Positions 7,692-16,057 of a stretch of DNA of 64,000 bases are shown in pieces. The notes under the pieces were generated by a model. It was not told where the DNA came from. It saw only the letters and a list, made by a program, of their open reading frames with translations, and did not search any database. Every line of letters begins with the position of its first letter. The first letter of the stretch is position 1. Source of the stretch: an uncultured Helicobacteraceae bacterium (lineage in GTDB: Bacteria > Campylobacterota > Campylobacteria > Campylobacterales > Helicobacteraceae); the NCBI GenBank assembly GCA_910578285.1, contig CAJTQL010000002.1, positions 124,001 through 188,000 of the forward strand, read 5' to 3'. Position numbers and translations under genes: made by a program.

Positions 7692-8497
7692 AGGATATTC
7701 CTATATTTATCTAATCTTTTTCTTGCCATTTCGATATATTCTTGGCTTATGTCTACTCCTATAAAATTTCTTTTGGCTAAAAAAGCCATTTTACATGTCG
7801 TACCAGAGCCACACATCGGATCAAATACAACATCTCCTTCATTACTCCACGATAGAATATGGTCAAGAGCGAGCTGCTCGGGATATACAGCGGGGTGCTG
7901 AAAGGCTTCTTTGTCGCTCGTCGTTCCTCCAAGTCCTACAGCATAATACCAAATATTTGTTCTTGTTTTTTCTTTTTTTAACTCTTTAAGAACCTTATTG
8001 TTTTTGCCATCTGATTTTTTATTTGCCACTAACATTTCAAAACCACTTCTTACCGTTTCTTCTTTGAGTGGGTTAAAGGACTTTGGTTTTCCTTTGGAAA
8101 ATACAAACATATATTCATGATTATTTGTATAAGCATTAGAACGCATAAAGGGTGTATTCTTTTTTGCATATATCATTGTATCATGTACATTGAAACCGAT
8201 TTCTTGAAAATATAAAGCCTGCTTGAAACTTGTTAGACTTTTATTGCCATTTTTGATTTTATCTCCCACGACCCAAACAACAACGCCGCCATTTTTTGTA
8301 ATTCTAAAAATTTCATTGGCAATATTTTTAAAATCGAAGTTGTATCCATTGTAATCTCTCAAATCATCATAGGGCGGAGATGTTACAATCAAATCAACAC
8401 AATTGTCGCTTACATTATTTTGCATAAAATGCACACAATCATCTACATAAAATTTATTCAATAAATGATTATGGTTTTTGTAGGTTACCTGTGTCAT
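7682..8497 (-). CDS. Type II DNA methyltransferase (beta class, N6A or N4C)
   Basis: 271-residue modification enzyme. The catalytic TSPPYDDLRDY (about residue 39) comes before the SAM-binding FDPMCGSGTTCKMAF (about residue 229), the motif order of beta-class amino-methyltransferases. It starts 102 bases after the ilvD stop, behind AAGGATAAAA, and translates into the overlapping HNH gene. Together they form a compact restriction-modification pair inserted directly behind ilvD. Confidence 0.85.
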   Translation of the reverse strand: MTQVTYKNHNHLLNKFYVDDCVHFMQNNVSDNCVDLIVTSPPYDDLRDYNGYNFDFKNIANEIFRITKNGGVVVWVVGDKIKNGNKSLTSFKQALYFQEIGFNVHDTMIYAKKNTPFMRSNAYTNNHEYMFVFSKGKPKSFNPLKEETVRSGFEMLVANKKSDGKNNKVLKELKKEKTRTNIWYYAVGLGGTTSDKEAFQHPAVYPEQLALDHILSWSNEGDVVFDPMCGSGTTCKMAFLAKRNFIGVDISQEYIEMARKRLDKYRNILCV

Positions 8498-8599
8498 TTT
8501 TATCCTTTTCGCCCCATCGTAACATATTCATGATTTTGCCATGATATATATCTTGCAAAAAATATATTAATATTTGCAACATCAAAAAATCAATACATC

Positions 8600-8725
8600 T
8601 CACAGCTCCGTCTTCAATACTGCGCCATTTGCCGCATTGCTCACAAGCAGCGCATAGCGGCGCAACCATTTGCTTGGAATCTCCTTTTTGATAGGCTTCC
8701 ATTTTGCACGGCGAGATTCTAAAAC
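8600..8725 (-). repeat. Authentic 3' end of ilvD (copy A), parent of fragments B and C
   Basis: The segment encoding [20 protein letters not shown] to the stop. Copies lie at 6898-7022 and about 4330-4444, all in the same orientation and each bordering a restriction-modification module. Similarity stops at about 8725 on the 5' side of the gene and right at the stop codon on the 3' side. Confidence 0.85.
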
Positions 8726-10309
8726 AGCGGAATCCACGAGCAATTCCAATGTGCCTTTTGAAACTGAAATCGCGATTTTGTCTCCGTCCTCAATGAGTGC
8801 GATTAATCCTCCTTCTGCTGCTTCTGGGCTTATATGCCCGATACAGCCTCCCCTTGTCGCCCCGCTAAAGCGTCCATCGGTGATAAGCGCGACAGATTCA
8901 CCTAGTCCCATTCCCATAATCATACTTGTGGGGGCGAGCATTTCTTGCATTCCCGGTCCCCCTTTGGGTCCCTCATAGCGGATTACTACAACATTTCCCG
9001 CCTTTACCTTGCCTCCGGCTATGCCTTTAATCGCCTCATCTTGCGAATTAAAGCACACCGCACTTCCCTCAAATTCTTTCATAGATTCTGCCACTGCGGC
9101 GACCTTGAGCACCGCACCTTCACGCGCTAAATTACCATAAAGAATCTTTAGCCCACCTACCGGCGAATACGCGTTTTCATTGTGGCGAATGATATTTGAG
9201 TCTGCAATCTCCGCATTTGCAATGCGCTCGCCCAAAGTCTCCCCTGTGATAGTTAATGCGTCAAGATAGAGGATAGAATCTTGCGTTGCATTTCTTTTTG
9301 CAACTTCATTCATTACTGCCGACACGCCCCCCGCGCGATTGATGTCTTCCATATGGATTGTGCTTAATGCCGGAGCGATTTTAGCAATATGTGCGACTTT
9401 TGAAGCAATGGCATTGATAGAATCTAGGTTGAAATCCACCTCTGCCTCTTTAGCAATAGCTAACATATGCAAGATTGTGTTTGTGCTGCCGCCCATTGCC
9501 ATATCCACGACAAACGCGTTATGCACGGCTTTTTTATTTAAAATATTTCGGAATCTAAACTGCTCGCTTTTTTGCTCATCTAGCGCAATCTCTACAATTC
9601 TGCGCGCCGCTTTGCGTAAAAGCTCCTCACGCTCAGGGCTAAGGGCTAAAATCGTGCCATTTCCCGGCAGCGCAACCCCCATCGCCTCACAAAGCGTATT
9701 CATAGAGTTTGCAGTAAACATTCCACTACAGCTCCCACCGCCCGGACACGCATTGCATTCTATCTCGTGTAGCCTTTTTTCGCTAATCTTACCCTCTGCG
9801 AATGCTCCCACCGCTTCAAAAGCAGAATTTAAATCCAAAATTGTGCCGTCCTCTAGCTTCCCGGCTTTCATTGGACCACCACTCACAAAGATAGTTGGCA
9901 CATTCACGCGCAACGCACCCATAAGCATTCCGGGCACGATTTTATCGCAATTTGGGATACAAATCATCGCATCTAGCGAGTGCGCGTTCATCATTGTTTC
10001 AATAGAATCTGCAATCAGCTCACGACTAGGCAAAGAGTAGAGCATACCGCTATGCCCCATTGCGATGCCATCATCTACGCCAATGGTATTAAATTCAAAA
10101 GGCACGCCCCCAGCAGCGCGAATCTCCTCTTTGATAATCTGCGCATAGCGGTTTAAGAAAAAATGCCCGGGAATAATGTCAATATAACTATTTGCAATGC
10201 CGATAAAAGGTTTGTTAAAATCTTCATCTTTTAGCCCTGTGGCACGCAATAAGCTTCTGTGCGGGGCTCTTTGGTAGCCTTTTTTGATGATGTCGCTTCG
10301 CATAGGCAC
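8600..10309 (-). CDS. ilvD: Dihydroxy-acid dehydratase
   Basis: 569 residues, full family length. Catalyses the third step of valine, isoleucine and leucine synthesis, converting 2,3-dihydroxy acids to 2-keto acids with an iron-sulfur cluster. Cluster and active-site segments are visible: [10 protein letters not shown] (about residue 119) and [17 protein letters not shown] (about residue 188). A -10 box lies at 10338-10343 and AAGGAG precedes the ATG. Its last 125 bases are the sequence found duplicated twice downstream, so the site just after this gene is an insertion hot spot. The gene itself is intact. Confidence 0.97.
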   Translation of the reverse strand: MPMRSDIIKKGYQRAPHRSLLRATGLKDEDFNKPFIGIANSYIDIIPGHFFLNRYAQIIKEEIRAAGGVPFEFNTIGVDDGIAMGHSGMLYSLPSRELIADSIETMMNAHSLDAMICIPNCDKIVPGMLMGALRVNVPTIFVSGGPMKAGKLEDGTILDLNSAFEAVGAFAEGKISEKRLHEIECNACPGGGSCSGMFTANSMNTLCEAMGVALPGNGTILALSPEREELLRKAARRIVEIALDEQKSEQFRFRNILNKKAVHNAFVVDMAMGGSTNTILHMLAIAKEAEVDFNLDSINAIASKVAHIAKIAPALSTIHMEDINRAGGVSAVMNEVAKRNATQDSILYLDALTITGETLGERIANAEIADSNIIRHNENAYSPVGGLKILYGNLAREGAVLKVAAVAESMKEFEGSAVCFNSQDEAIKGIAGGKVKAGNVVVIRYEGPKGGPGMQEMLAPTSMIMGMGLGESVALITDGRFSGATRGGCIGHISPEAAEGGLIALIEDGDKIAISVSKGTLELLVDSAVLESRRAKWKPIKKEIPSKWLRRYALLVSNAANGAVLKTEL

Positions 10310-10337
10310 TCCTTGATAATCGTTTCAAAGTTGCGCC

Positions 10338-10343
10338 ATTATA
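10338..10343 (-). promoter_or_regulatory. Predicted -10 box for ilvD
   Basis: TATAAT on the minus strand, 29 bases before the ilvD ATG, preceded by A/T-rich sequence as in Helicobacter RpoD promoters. Confidence 0.55.
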
Positions 10344-10504
10344 TCAATTTAAATTTAATTCAATCTTGTAATAGCCAATGCCATTATGTGTCCTACTTAC
10401 GTCATATTCAAATCAACCCCTGATTGTGCGTTCTTTGGCTCAAACATTGGATTCTTGTTTTCATCGCACACAAGCTTGCCAAGTGTGTTGTGTGTTTGAA
10501 TGCG

Positions 10505-10553
10505 TTTGCGCGCCCATTAAGGGCGCTTGCGCTTAGGGCTCAAAACATGAGCC
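10505..10553. other. Two adjacent inverted repeats in the ilvD/yceI spacer
   Basis: GCGCCC-5 bases-GGGCGC at 10510-10526 and GGCTC-7 bases-GAGCC at 10537-10553, in the 270-base spacer between the yceI stop and the ilvD start. They lie downstream of yceI. Neither is followed by a T run, so an intrinsic terminator is not certain. Apart from these hairpins and the ilvD promoter I see nothing else in 10310-10579. Confidence 0.4.
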
Positions 10554-10579
10554 TAATATACAATAAATAATGCTTATAC

Positions 10580-11131
10580 TCATTCCCATTCTGTTTGTAG
10601 CTCGATTGTTACGGTGTTGCTGTTCATCATCGAGCCCTCGATTCCAAAGTCTTTGATATTGATCTCACCATGGAGCGAAAGTTTGGGATTATCCGATTTG
10701 GGCACGAGGATACTATCAAACTCGATGTGCTGACTCTTGCCATGCAGCTCCAAGAGCGCCGTGAGCTTGCCTGTAATCTTGCTCGAATCTTCGCTTGCAT
10801 GGGGCGTGTATGAGACAAGCGAAAGCCGCGCGGTAGGGAAGTTTGCCGCGTCCAAAAAATCGGGCGCAAGCAAATGCGTATCACGTTTTGCGTTCTCTGT
10901 CGTAATCGAATCAATCGCGACTTCGCCCTTGAGTGCGCTGATTTGATTCTGTGCATCAAGCGTGAGTGTCCCACTAAACTTTTGGAATCGTCCCTCGACA
11001 TTGAGTACCAAAAACTTACCAACACTAAAGCCAATTTGAGAATCCTCGCGCACAGAATAATCACGCGCATAAAGCGTGGCACTTAGGATTCCAATCCAAA
11101 ACAAAAGTTTGCCATAACGAACCATTTTCAT
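10580..11131 (-). CDS. YceI family periplasmic protein
   Basis: 183 residues. The N-terminus MKMVRYGKLLFWIGILSATL, cut after YA, is a signal peptide. The mature part fits the YceI lipocalin-like fold, which binds isoprenoid-type lipids in the periplasm: a start like YSVREDSQIGFSVGKF and the pattern GEVAIDSI-TTENAKRD. I used the ATG at 11129-11131 because AGGAGA precedes it. It is eight bases downstream of the MarR-type gene, so the pair forms an operon. Its substrate here is unknown. Confidence 0.85.
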   Translation of the reverse strand: MKMVRYGKLLFWIGILSATLYARDYSVREDSQIGFSVGKFLVLNVEGRFQKFSGTLTLDAQNQISALKGEVAIDSITTENAKRDTHLLAPDFLDAANFPTARLSLVSYTPHASEDSSKITGKLTALLELHGKSQHIEFDSILVPKSDNPKLSLHGEINIKDFGIEGSMMNSNTVTIELQTEWE

Positions 11132-11139
11132 TGTGTCTC

Positions 11140-11586
11140 CTAGACGTGGATTTGGTGGATTCCAACAAAACATTTATACAGGAGCTTTTGCAAGGTTTCG
11201 AATTCGTCTTTGCTAAGATGAGCTGATAGAATCTCTTTTTGCGATTGCAACATGAGCGCAAATGTCTCTTCGGCAACCCTCTTGCCCGATTCGGTGAGAA
11301 TAAGCAGCTTTTCGCGGTGGTCGTTGGGGTTTTGCACACGTTCTATCAGCCCCTTTTGCTGCAAATCCTCGACAAAAATGCGTGCATAGTTCTTGTCGAG
11401 TTCGCCAAGCTGACTGACGAAGCTTTGCGTTTTGGGCTGTGTATAGCAAACCCACAGAATTCCTGCTTGTCGATATTCGAGCTGGTAGGGCGCGAGATGT
11501 TGTGCAAAGCTTTTTTGAAGCTTCTGCCGCAATGTTGCCGACAAAAAGCCAACGCATAGTCCGAGACGAATGGTTTCCCTCTGCAT
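11140..11586 (-). CDS. MarR family transcriptional regulator
   Basis: 148-residue winged-helix regulator. The centre SQLGELDKNYARIFVEDLQQ and the wing NPNDHREKLLILTESG (about residues 60-105) are the MarR DNA-binding region. The start was set at the ATG at 11584-11586 behind AAGGGAAG. It probably represses its own operon with yceI; two palindromes just upstream (11613-11641) are candidate operators. The inducing ligand cannot be read from the sequence. Confidence 0.85.
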   Translation of the reverse strand: MQRETIRLGLCVGFLSATLRQKLQKSFAQHLAPYQLEYRQAGILWVCYTQPKTQSFVSQLGELDKNYARIFVEDLQQKGLIERVQNPNDHREKLLILTESGKRVAEETFALMLQSQKEILSAHLSKDEFETLQKLLYKCFVGIHQIHV

Positions 11587-11612
11587 AGACTTCCCTTTAT
11601 GGTTTGATAAAA

Positions 11613-11648
11613 TCATTTTTAATGACTTTCATTTTTAATGATTATCAT
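11613..11648. promoter_or_regulatory. Candidate MarR (or Fur) operator: paired palindromes
   Basis: Two identical 13-base palindromes TCATTTTTAATGA at 11613-11625 and 11629-11641, 16 bases apart (centre to centre). The second runs into ATGATTATCAT (11638-11648), another palindrome. They lie 27-62 bases upstream of the marR start. The spacing and symmetry suit cooperative binding of a dimeric regulator. A Fur-type site is an alternative because of the ATGATTATCAT core. Confidence 0.5.
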
Positions 11649-11685
11649 CAAAAAGGAATATATCGCACAAGAGCTTTGAAAAAAC

Positions 11686-12501
11686 TTAAGATTTTGCTGC
11701 AAACAAGCGATAGAAATGATTCGTAGGACCATATCCCTTGCCGAGATTGAGAGAATGCAGAATCGCACCAAAGACATATTCTTTTGCCTCGCGTACAGCC
11801 TGCAATGCGCCCTTGCCAAGTGCGAGGTTCGCGGCAATCGCCGAACTCAATGTGCAACCTGTGCCATGCGTGTTGCGCGTCTCGATTCGCTCGCTTGCCA
11901 AAACACTCATTGTGTTGCCATCAAAAAAAACATCATTCGCATTTTTGCTGCGATGCCCCCCCTTAACCAATACACTCTTTGCACCCTTTTGGTGCAGCAC
12001 CTCTGCTGCACGTTTCATCGCGTTTTCATCGCAAATCTCAAACCCACAGAGCGCTTGCGCCTCGGGGATATTGGGCGTGAGCACATCGGCAAATCGAATC
12101 ATCTCGCGCGCAAACAGCGCGCAATTTTGCGGCGGCATCAGCGCAAAGCCGCTTTTGGCGAACATCACAGGGTCGATGACGACATTTTTGGGTTGCCATT
12201 TTTGCAGATTCTGCGCTACACACGCGATGATGTCGGCGCTGCCGAGCATGCCGATTTTTACGGCTTGTGGCGGAATGTCTTCAAACACTGCTTCAATTTG
12301 TTCATCGATGATGCGCGTGGGCACATCGAAGCTCGAGAGTACACGCGCTGTGTTTTCTGCCACAACGCTAAGAACGACACTCATGCCAAAGAGATTGTGT
12401 GCGCCAAATGTTTTCAAATCCGCTTGAATGCCTGCGCCACCACTGCAATCGCTCCCAGCGATTGTGAGAATAGGAATAAGGTTTGAATGTTGTGCATGCA
12501 T
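11686..12501 (-). CDS. thiD: Hydroxymethylpyrimidine / phosphomethylpyrimidine kinase
   Basis: 271 residues. Phosphorylates HMP and HMP-P on the way to thiamine pyrophosphate. Family motifs are clear: AGSDCSGGAGIQAD near the start, DPVMFAKSG in the middle, and the ribokinase-type NTHGTGCTLSSAIAAN with the catalytic Asp replaced in register by the usual GTGC loop. I placed the start at the second of two nearby ATGs (12499-12501), because AAAGGA sits at the right distance from it. The gene is divergent from the diiron/flavoprotein/PhnD-like cassette. No thiC or TPP riboswitch is seen in the spacer. Confidence 0.9.
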   Translation of the reverse strand: MHAQHSNLIPILTIAGSDCSGGAGIQADLKTFGAHNLFGMSVVLSVVAENTARVLSSFDVPTRIIDEQIEAVFEDIPPQAVKIGMLGSADIIACVAQNLQKWQPKNVVIDPVMFAKSGFALMPPQNCALFAREMIRFADVLTPNIPEAQALCGFEICDENAMKRAAEVLHQKGAKSVLVKGGHRSKNANDVFFDGNTMSVLASERIETRNTHGTGCTLSSAIAANLALGKGALQAVREAKEYVFGAILHSLNLGKGYGPTNHFYRLFAAKS

Positions 12502-12578
12502 GTTTATCATTTCCTTTGCTATTTTTTGGAATTGTAGCAGCATTGTGTTGTTTTAGTCAATCAAAAGTTTTTTTGTGC

Positions 12579-12584
12579 TAGAAT
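12579..12584 (+). promoter_or_regulatory. Predicted -10 box for the diiron/flavoprotein cassette
   Basis: TAGAAT preceded by a T-rich stretch (GTTTTTTTGTGC), the usual Helicobacter housekeeping promoter form, 84 bases before the first gene of the cassette. Confidence 0.5.
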
Positions 12585-12667
12585 GACTAATTTATTTTGC
12601 CGTGTGCAAACCACAGACAAGCTGATTTTTCTGCTATATCTGCGTATCTTATCCTAAAGCAATCATA

Positions 12668-13834
12668 ATGCAACATTCTCTAAATCTCGACACAATTCCA
12701 TTAGGCAAGCTGTTTTTTCTGCGGCTTGAAAATGCCTTTTTGCTTGCCGACACAAACGATACAATCGAGATTCTAAGCCAATTTGACAATCTCGAATCCG
12801 AGATCATCTCATGGTGTCAGTTAAAAGGTGAATCATTTTTGCATAAAACGATGCTTAAGGGCTGCGTTACCTACCTTTTGCGTAAAGATTCTGCGCGAAG
12901 TTTTATTACGTTTTCGCTCGAGCTCGAGCTTGCCCCGCGCGAAATTGGGCTTGCGCCATATGGTGTCATGGCACAAAAGGCAAGCCCAGATTATCATTTT
13001 GTTCTCAATCACAAAGATGAGCTTTGGAGCAAGAATGTGAACAAGATGTATGAGGACGCCAAGGCAGCGCAATGGAATGCGACAAGCGCGATTGAGTGGA
13101 GTGCGATTCCAGAGTTTGCGCCCAAAGTCGAGTTTGCGATTGCGCAGATTATGACATATTTAATAGAGAATGAATTGAGTGCACTCTATATCCCTGCCAA
13201 ATTTCTCTCGCAGATTTCACCCTATTTCCTACCCATTCCGATGCTATTATCCAGCATCATTGGCGATGAAGCACGGCATATCGAAGCATTCACCAAACGC
13301 GCAAATGCGACACATTTGGGTGTGCAATATTCCACACTCACCACGCAGCAAAGCCTCTTTAGTTTGTTTAAAGAAAACAACTATCTTGCCGCGAGTTTTT
13401 TGCTCCATATCATGGGCGAGGGAACATTTATCGATTTGCTCAAGTTTCTTGAAGATTGTGCGCCCGATTCGCCAACAAAAAAGCTATTCAACCTCGCGCG
13501 CAAAGACGAGGCGCGGCATGTTGCGTATGGCATGAATAATGTCAAAATGGCACTTTTGAGCAACCCGCACCGAGTCGAGATTCTCAAAGATTCTGTGTTG
13601 CGCCGCAAAGTCTATCTTGACGAGGTGAGTGGCGAATCCACACTCTTGCTCGAATCTCTCGCTGTCTTTGCTGGTGGGGGCGATAGTACATCAGAGCTAA
13701 GTCGCGGATTTGAAATGGTTGAGAATCTCAAGGTAAAAATGGAAGCTAATCGCACCAAGAGGCTCGTTGAATGCGGAATTGACGAAGAACTCGCCTTTGA
13801 GTTAAGCAAGGCGCATACACCCAATTTCATGTAG
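12668..13834 (+). CDS. Ferritin-like diiron protein, probable oxygenase
   Basis: 388 residues. The four-helix diiron ligand set E / ExxH / E / ExxH can be read: LIENEL (about residue 166), GDEARHIEAF (about 199), MGEGTF (about 254) and KDEARHVAYG (about 279). This is the R2/ferritin-like pattern of enzymes that activate O2. It heads a colinear three-gene cassette with a flavoprotein and a PhnD-like binding protein. The N-terminal 120 residues are not assignable. The substrate is unknown. It could be an oxygenase or N-oxygenase acting on a small metabolite; a storage role is unlikely because the protein is too long. Confidence 0.65.
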   Translation: MQHSLNLDTIPLGKLFFLRLENAFLLADTNDTIEILSQFDNLESEIISWCQLKGESFLHKTMLKGCVTYLLRKDSARSFITFSLELELAPREIGLAPYGVMAQKASPDYHFVLNHKDELWSKNVNKMYEDAKAAQWNATSAIEWSAIPEFAPKVEFAIAQIMTYLIENELSALYIPAKFLSQISPYFLPIPMLLSSIIGDEARHIEAFTKRANATHLGVQYSTLTTQQSLFSLFKENNYLAASFLLHIMGEGTFIDLLKFLEDCAPDSPTKKLFNLARKDEARHVAYGMNNVKMALLSNPHRVEILKDSVLRRKVYLDEVSGESTLLLESLAVFAGGGDSTSELSRGFEMVENLKVKMEANRTKRLVECGIDEELAFELSKAHTPNFM

Positions 13835-13920
13835 GTTGTTGTGTGGGGCTACTTGCCTTAGATAACAGCCTATGAGGCTTAATTAAAGGATTCGTGCAAT
13901 CCTTGACAAAAGGAGTAAAA

Positions 13921-15042
13921 ATGTTATCATTAGAAAACTTAGAAAGCGAGACAAAAGCGCTTGGAGAAAGGGTGATTGCGCCTATCACAAAGAGTGTTGA
14001 TGAGGACGGGAGATTCCCTGCTGAAGCATACAGCGCGTTGCGCAAAGAGGGCTTTATGGGCTTGCTTGTGCCCAAAGAGTTTGGCGGGCTTGGCGGCGGC
14101 GATGTACATCATGCCAAAGTATGCTGGATTCTCGCTGGTTTTGATGCAACCACGGCATTGTGCTATATGATGCACAATACGGCAACCGCAATGCTTGCAA
14201 AGTTTGGCGGTAAAGTATCGGGTGAGATTCTTGCAAAAGTCGCAAAAGGCGATATTGCCATTGCGCTTGCCTATAGTGAGAGCGGCTCGGGCACACATTT
14301 TGACCTGCCTGATATGACCGAGCAAGAGGCAGGGGATTTTCGGATTCTAAACGGGCGCAAAAGCTTCGTTACCTCGGCAGAATTTGCAGATTATTACTTG
14401 ACTTATACCAACTCATGCAAGCTCAAGGGCAAGCGCAATAATTGGCTTGTGGAGCGCAATAGTCAAAATCTTGTGCATGAACACAACCTCTGGAATGGTG
14501 TGGGAATGCGCGGCAACAACTCAAAGCCTGTGCAATATAACGGCGTCAAAGTTCCCAATTCTATGCTTGTGGGTGCTGAAGGGCAGGGCGAAGACCAAGC
14601 GGGGCTTGTCGCGATGTATTTTATCACAGGGCTTGGGGCAATCTATGCCGGGCTTGGCAACGCAGCATACAATTGTGCGCTTGCACACACCAAAGAACGC
14701 AAATATACAAATGGCAATGCTTTGTGCGACATTGAGATGGTGCGCGCTCATCTTGCCACGCTTTATACCAAAGCCCAAAGTGCACGAGCGCTCGTGCTTG
14801 AAGCCGCGCGCAGTTTTGACGCGGGCGAAACAGACGCAGCGACAAAGATTTTCGCATGCCGTGTGAATGCGACAGAGCTTGTTACAGAGATTTGCTCGCT
14901 TGCTATGCGGCTTGGTGGGGGCAAGGCATATAGCAAGTTATTGCCGCTTGAGCGCTACTTGCGCGATTCGTATGCAGCACAAGTGATGGCGCCAAGTCTT
15001 GATGTCGTCAAGATGTGGCTTGGTGATGCCTTGCGCAAATAA
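13921..15042 (+). CDS. Acyl-CoA dehydrogenase-like flavoprotein, non-canonical active site
   Basis: 373 residues with the overall acyl-CoA dehydrogenase layout: N-terminal helical part, FAD-binding middle (ALAYSESGSGTHFDLP), C-terminal helices ending with GGGKAYSKLLPLERYLRDSY. In true acyl-CoA dehydrogenases the following stretch carries a catalytic Glu in a xEGT context; here it reads QVMAPSLDVV, so that Glu is absent. This resembles flavin-dependent monooxygenases of the same fold. The start is the ATG at 13921 behind AGGAG. It lies between the diiron protein and the PhnD-like protein and overlaps neither, but spacing suggests one transcript. Confidence 0.7.
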   Translation: MLSLENLESETKALGERVIAPITKSVDEDGRFPAEAYSALRKEGFMGLLVPKEFGGLGGGDVHHAKVCWILAGFDATTALCYMMHNTATAMLAKFGGKVSGEILAKVAKGDIAIALAYSESGSGTHFDLPDMTEQEAGDFRILNGRKSFVTSAEFADYYLTYTNSCKLKGKRNNWLVERNSQNLVHEHNLWNGVGMRGNNSKPVQYNGVKVPNSMLVGAEGQGEDQAGLVAMYFITGLGAIYAGLGNAAYNCALAHTKERKYTNGNALCDIEMVRAHLATLYTKAQSARALVLEAARSFDAGETDAATKIFACRVNATELVTEICSLAMRLGGGKAYSKLLPLERYLRDSYAAQVMAPSLDVVKMWLGDALRK

Positions 15043-15052
15043 GGAGCGGCTT

Positions 15053-15952
15053 GTGAAAAAGACACTATTACTCGGCGCAGTTGCCTATGACCCAAAGGTT
15101 GTGCCCATCTGGGATATTATCCGTGATTATGCAAATGCAGGAGATTTTGGAATTGGATTGGATTATGTCCTGTTTAGCAATTATGAACGACAAGTCGATT
15201 CGCTCCTCAAGGGGCATATCGATGTGGCTTGGAATACAAATGTGGCGTGGATTCGTACATTGCACGCCACAAACAACACGGCGCGTGCTCTCATCATGCG
15301 CGACACCGATATTGATTTCACGACAAAATTTGTCGCACGCAAAGATAGTGGAATCCAAGCTCTTGCTGACCTCAAGGGCAAGCGCTTTGGGCTTGGTAGT
15401 CGCGATTCGGCGCAAGCGGCGATTATGGGGTTGTATTATCTGCAGCAAGCAAAGATTGCGCCTGAAATCACCGAATTTCACTCGCCCGATGAATGTGGGC
15501 GCGGGCGCGGCGATGAGATTCGCGCAGCAGGGCTTAACGTTGTGCGGCACAATAGCGATTTGGGCAAACATGGCGACACGGGGCGCAGCGAATTTGATGT
15601 GCTCGATAGTATTAAGCGCGGTGATCTTGACGCAGGCGCGATTGGCTCGAGCACGTGGATTCGAATCTTGCAAGAAGGAAGCTACCCTGAAATCGAAAGT
15701 TTCTGGAGCAGCCCGGGCTATTGCCATTGCAATTTTTCGGTGTTGCCAAGCTTTGATTCTGGGCTTGGCGAGGCGTTTGCACAGATGTTGTTGTCGCAAA
15801 ATGAGCGCAAAAGTGACCCAATCATTAGCAAGATGATGAGCATGGAAGGCTTAAATCAGTGGGTGCGCGTTGGTGATAGGGAGCTACACGGCTATGATGC
15901 TATCTATGTGGCAATGAAGGAGCAAAATCTGCTCGCGAATGCTTCGCTTTAA
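15053..15952 (+). CDS. PhnD-like (phosphonate-binding type) protein without signal peptide
   Basis: 299 residues of the periplasmic-binding-protein fold (PhnD/PF12974 type): LLLGAVAYDPKVVPIWD at the start, VDSLLKGHIDVAWNTNVAWI, then LADLKGKRFGLGSRDSAQA. The start is a GTG at 15053 behind AAGGAG. The N-terminus MKKTLLLGAVAYD begins directly with the first beta strand, so there is no signal peptide or lipobox and the protein should be cytoplasmic. No permease or ATPase gene is nearby. It may therefore be an enzyme of this fold (as yeast Thi5-type HMP synthases are) or a substrate-holding subunit for the oxygenase-like partners. Confidence 0.7.
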   Translation: MKKTLLLGAVAYDPKVVPIWDIIRDYANAGDFGIGLDYVLFSNYERQVDSLLKGHIDVAWNTNVAWIRTLHATNNTARALIMRDTDIDFTTKFVARKDSGIQALADLKGKRFGLGSRDSAQAAIMGLYYLQQAKIAPEITEFHSPDECGRGRGDEIRAAGLNVVRHNSDLGKHGDTGRSEFDVLDSIKRGDLDAGAIGSSTWIRILQEGSYPEIESFWSSPGYCHCNFSVLPSFDSGLGEAFAQMLLSQNERKSDPIISKMMSMEGLNQWVRVGDRELHGYDAIYVAMKEQNLLANASL

Positions 15953-15964
15953 TCGATAAAACAA

Positions 15965-15973
15965 GGGGGGGGG
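15965..15973. repeat. G9 tract between convergent genes
   Basis: Nine consecutive G, 13 bases after the stop of the PhnD-like gene and 85 bases beyond the stop of the MBL hydrolase. It is outside any frame I can support, so it would act, if at all, on mRNA 3' ends. Confidence 0.5.
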
Positions 15974-16057
15974 CAGAATTGAGATGATTTTGTTCCTCCT
16001 AGAACCATTCACAATGGCTGCCAAGACGCAATGCTCAAACTATCTTATTCATCAAAA

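Noticed and set aside
2566..8600. An insertion sequence as carrier of the island
   Set aside because: No transposase or terminal inverted repeats were found; the ilvD-end duplications explain the insertions without one.
8469..8702. A 77-codon minus-strand frame over the end of ilvD
   Set aside because: It overlaps the conserved ilvD C-terminus in another frame and has no family features.
10505..10553. Intrinsic terminators in the ilvD/yceI spacer
   Set aside because: The stems exist but no T run follows on either strand, so I list them only as inverted repeats.
11716..12486. Long plus-strand frames opposite thiD
   Set aside because: They are antisense shadows in a G+C-richer gene; the thiD product is unmistakable.
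12544..12667. A TPP riboswitch between thiD and the diiron cassette
   Set aside because: I looked for the conserved CTGAGA and ACCTGATCTGG-type segments on both strands and saw neither.
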